Notes under the pieces: generated by a model
Database searches by the model: none
What the model saw: only the letters and a program-made list of their open reading frames with translations
Told to the model about the DNA's origin: nothing
Origin: CALXVA01 sp944392465
Lineage (GTDB): Bacteria; Bacillota; Clostridia; TANB77; CAG-508
DNA length: 64,000 nucleotides
Assembly: GCA_963931155.1 (NCBI GenBank)
Contig: OZ006978.1
Location: 310,001 to 374,000, forward strand
Reading direction: 5' to 3'
Shown: positions 63,376-64,000 of the stretch, piece by piece
How positions within the stretch are numbered: position 1 is the first letter of the stretch
Layout of the letters: the number at the start of each line of letters is the position of its first letter
Position numbers and translations under genes: made by a program

Positions 63376-64000
63376 TTATTTTAATTTATCAATAGTTTCT
63401 TTCATATTTTTTGATTCTATAATACATGTACCAACAACTGCTATATCACAGCCAGCATCTTTTAATTTATCGATATTATCTAAATTTATTCCTCCATCTG
63501 CTTCAATATCTACCTCTATTCCATTTTCATTCATATATTTTTTTAATGATTTAATTTTGTCTAGTGTAGATTTTATTAATTGCTGACCACCTTTTCCCGG
63601 CTCTACAGTCATAACTAATACTGTATGAATGTATGGAAGTAGTTCATATATTTCTTCTATATTAGTATCTGGTTTTACACTTATACCCACTTTGCAATTA
63701 TTACTTTTTATATATGTAATCCATTCTTTTAACTCTTCTTTATTTTTGGTAGCTTCATAGTGAACTGTAATATTTCTTGGCTCAAATATTAAAAAGCTTT
63801 TTATATATGCCATAGCATCTTGTACCATTAAATGTACGTCTAATGGTACTCTTGTTATACTGTTTAAATATTCACAATATTCTGTCATTTGGGCTACTGT
63901 ATTGTTTGGAACAAATTTTCCATCCATTACATCAATATGAAAATAATCTGTTCCAGATGTTTCTATATTATAAAATGTTTTTATGCAATTTTCCTTTTTT
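63376..64000 (-). CDS. rpe: Ribulose-phosphate 3-epimerase, N-terminus beyond window
   Basis: Interconverts ribulose-5-phosphate and xylulose-5-phosphate. An open minus-strand frame enters from the right edge. The visible part has YFHIDVMDGKFVPNN (metal-binding His and Asp), VHLMVQDAM, NITVHYEA, VLVMTVEPGKGGQQ and EADGGINLDNI, with VVGTCI near the end. The ATG at 63927 is internal (in HIDVMDG); the frame continues upstream to the window end, so roughly the first 15-20 residues are missing. The sequence is otherwise normal. Confidence 0.94.
   Translation of the reverse strand, partial: KKENCIKTFYNIETSGTDYFHIDVMDGKFVPNNTVAQMTEYCEYLNSITRVPLDVHLMVQDAMAYIKSFLIFEPRNITVHYEATKNKEELKEWITYIKSNNCKVGISVKPDTNIEEIYELLPYIHTVLVMTVEPGKGGQQLIKSTLDKIKSLKKYMNENGIEVDIEADGGINLDNIDKLKDAGCDIAVVGTCIIESKNMKETIDKLK

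Overview
The window reads as chromosomal DNA of a very AT-rich, endospore-forming Clostridia-like bacterium (Bacillota). Evidence: the spoIIAA-spoIIAB-sigF operon followed by spoIID and a SpoIIQ-like peptidase, a 26-codon spoVM, AddA, RemA, GatCAB, a T-box, an L21-type leader, strong AGGAGG ribosome-binding sites and TTGACA/TATAAT promoters. No rRNA, prophage or CRISPR array was seen. I cannot name genus or species.

Layout. 1-5.2 kb: a partial P-loop ATPase, an AIM24-family protein, two membrane glycosyltransferases. 4.2-11.2 kb: the conserved housekeeping run remA-rpoZ-gmk / priA-def-fmt, with rsmE upstream. 11.3-17.9 kb: asd, sufBC, then dapA, an HD protein and dapB (diaminopimelate branch). 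18-19 kb: rplU-rpmA. 19-23 kb: an FtsX-type ABC exporter. 23-31 kb: dnaE and addA. 31.6-35.1 kb: the sporulation operon. 36-39.7 kb: T-box, PPC-domain gene and valS. 39.9-45.4 kb: a glycogen block (DUF4912, GH57, GT35). 45.6-49.4 kb: MFS protein, dprA, folD, ylmH. 49.7-56 kb: LPXTG surface protein, gatCAB, tRNA-Gln, tRNA-His, sortase. 56-64 kb: HIT protein, a short alaS, spoVM, nth, a bactofilin-like membrane protein, pyrG and partial rpe.

Main observation. Three otherwise intact genes (dapA, an ABC ATPase and the essential dnaE) each carry one extra C. In every case it changes NNT-GGN to NNT-C-GGN, so an in-frame CGG sits where a +1 shift restores a conserved glycine. Reading by eye through all the other AT-rich genes, I found no in-frame CGG. 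The only other one is in a GC-rich, foreign-looking small ORF at 58989. This suggests that CGG is a nearly unassigned codon at which the ribosome shifts +1. A systematic sequencing error is the competing explanation.

Second theme. Intergenic regions hold a mosaic of non-coding repeats: a 36-nt unit (core AGCCTGTCCCC) that often fuses to stop codons, a ~200-bp MITE-like element flanking addA, and a three-copy ~130-170-bp structured element with compensatory changes. Two isolated GC-rich ORFs (14484 and 58989) are each packaged as promoter, ORF and terminator.
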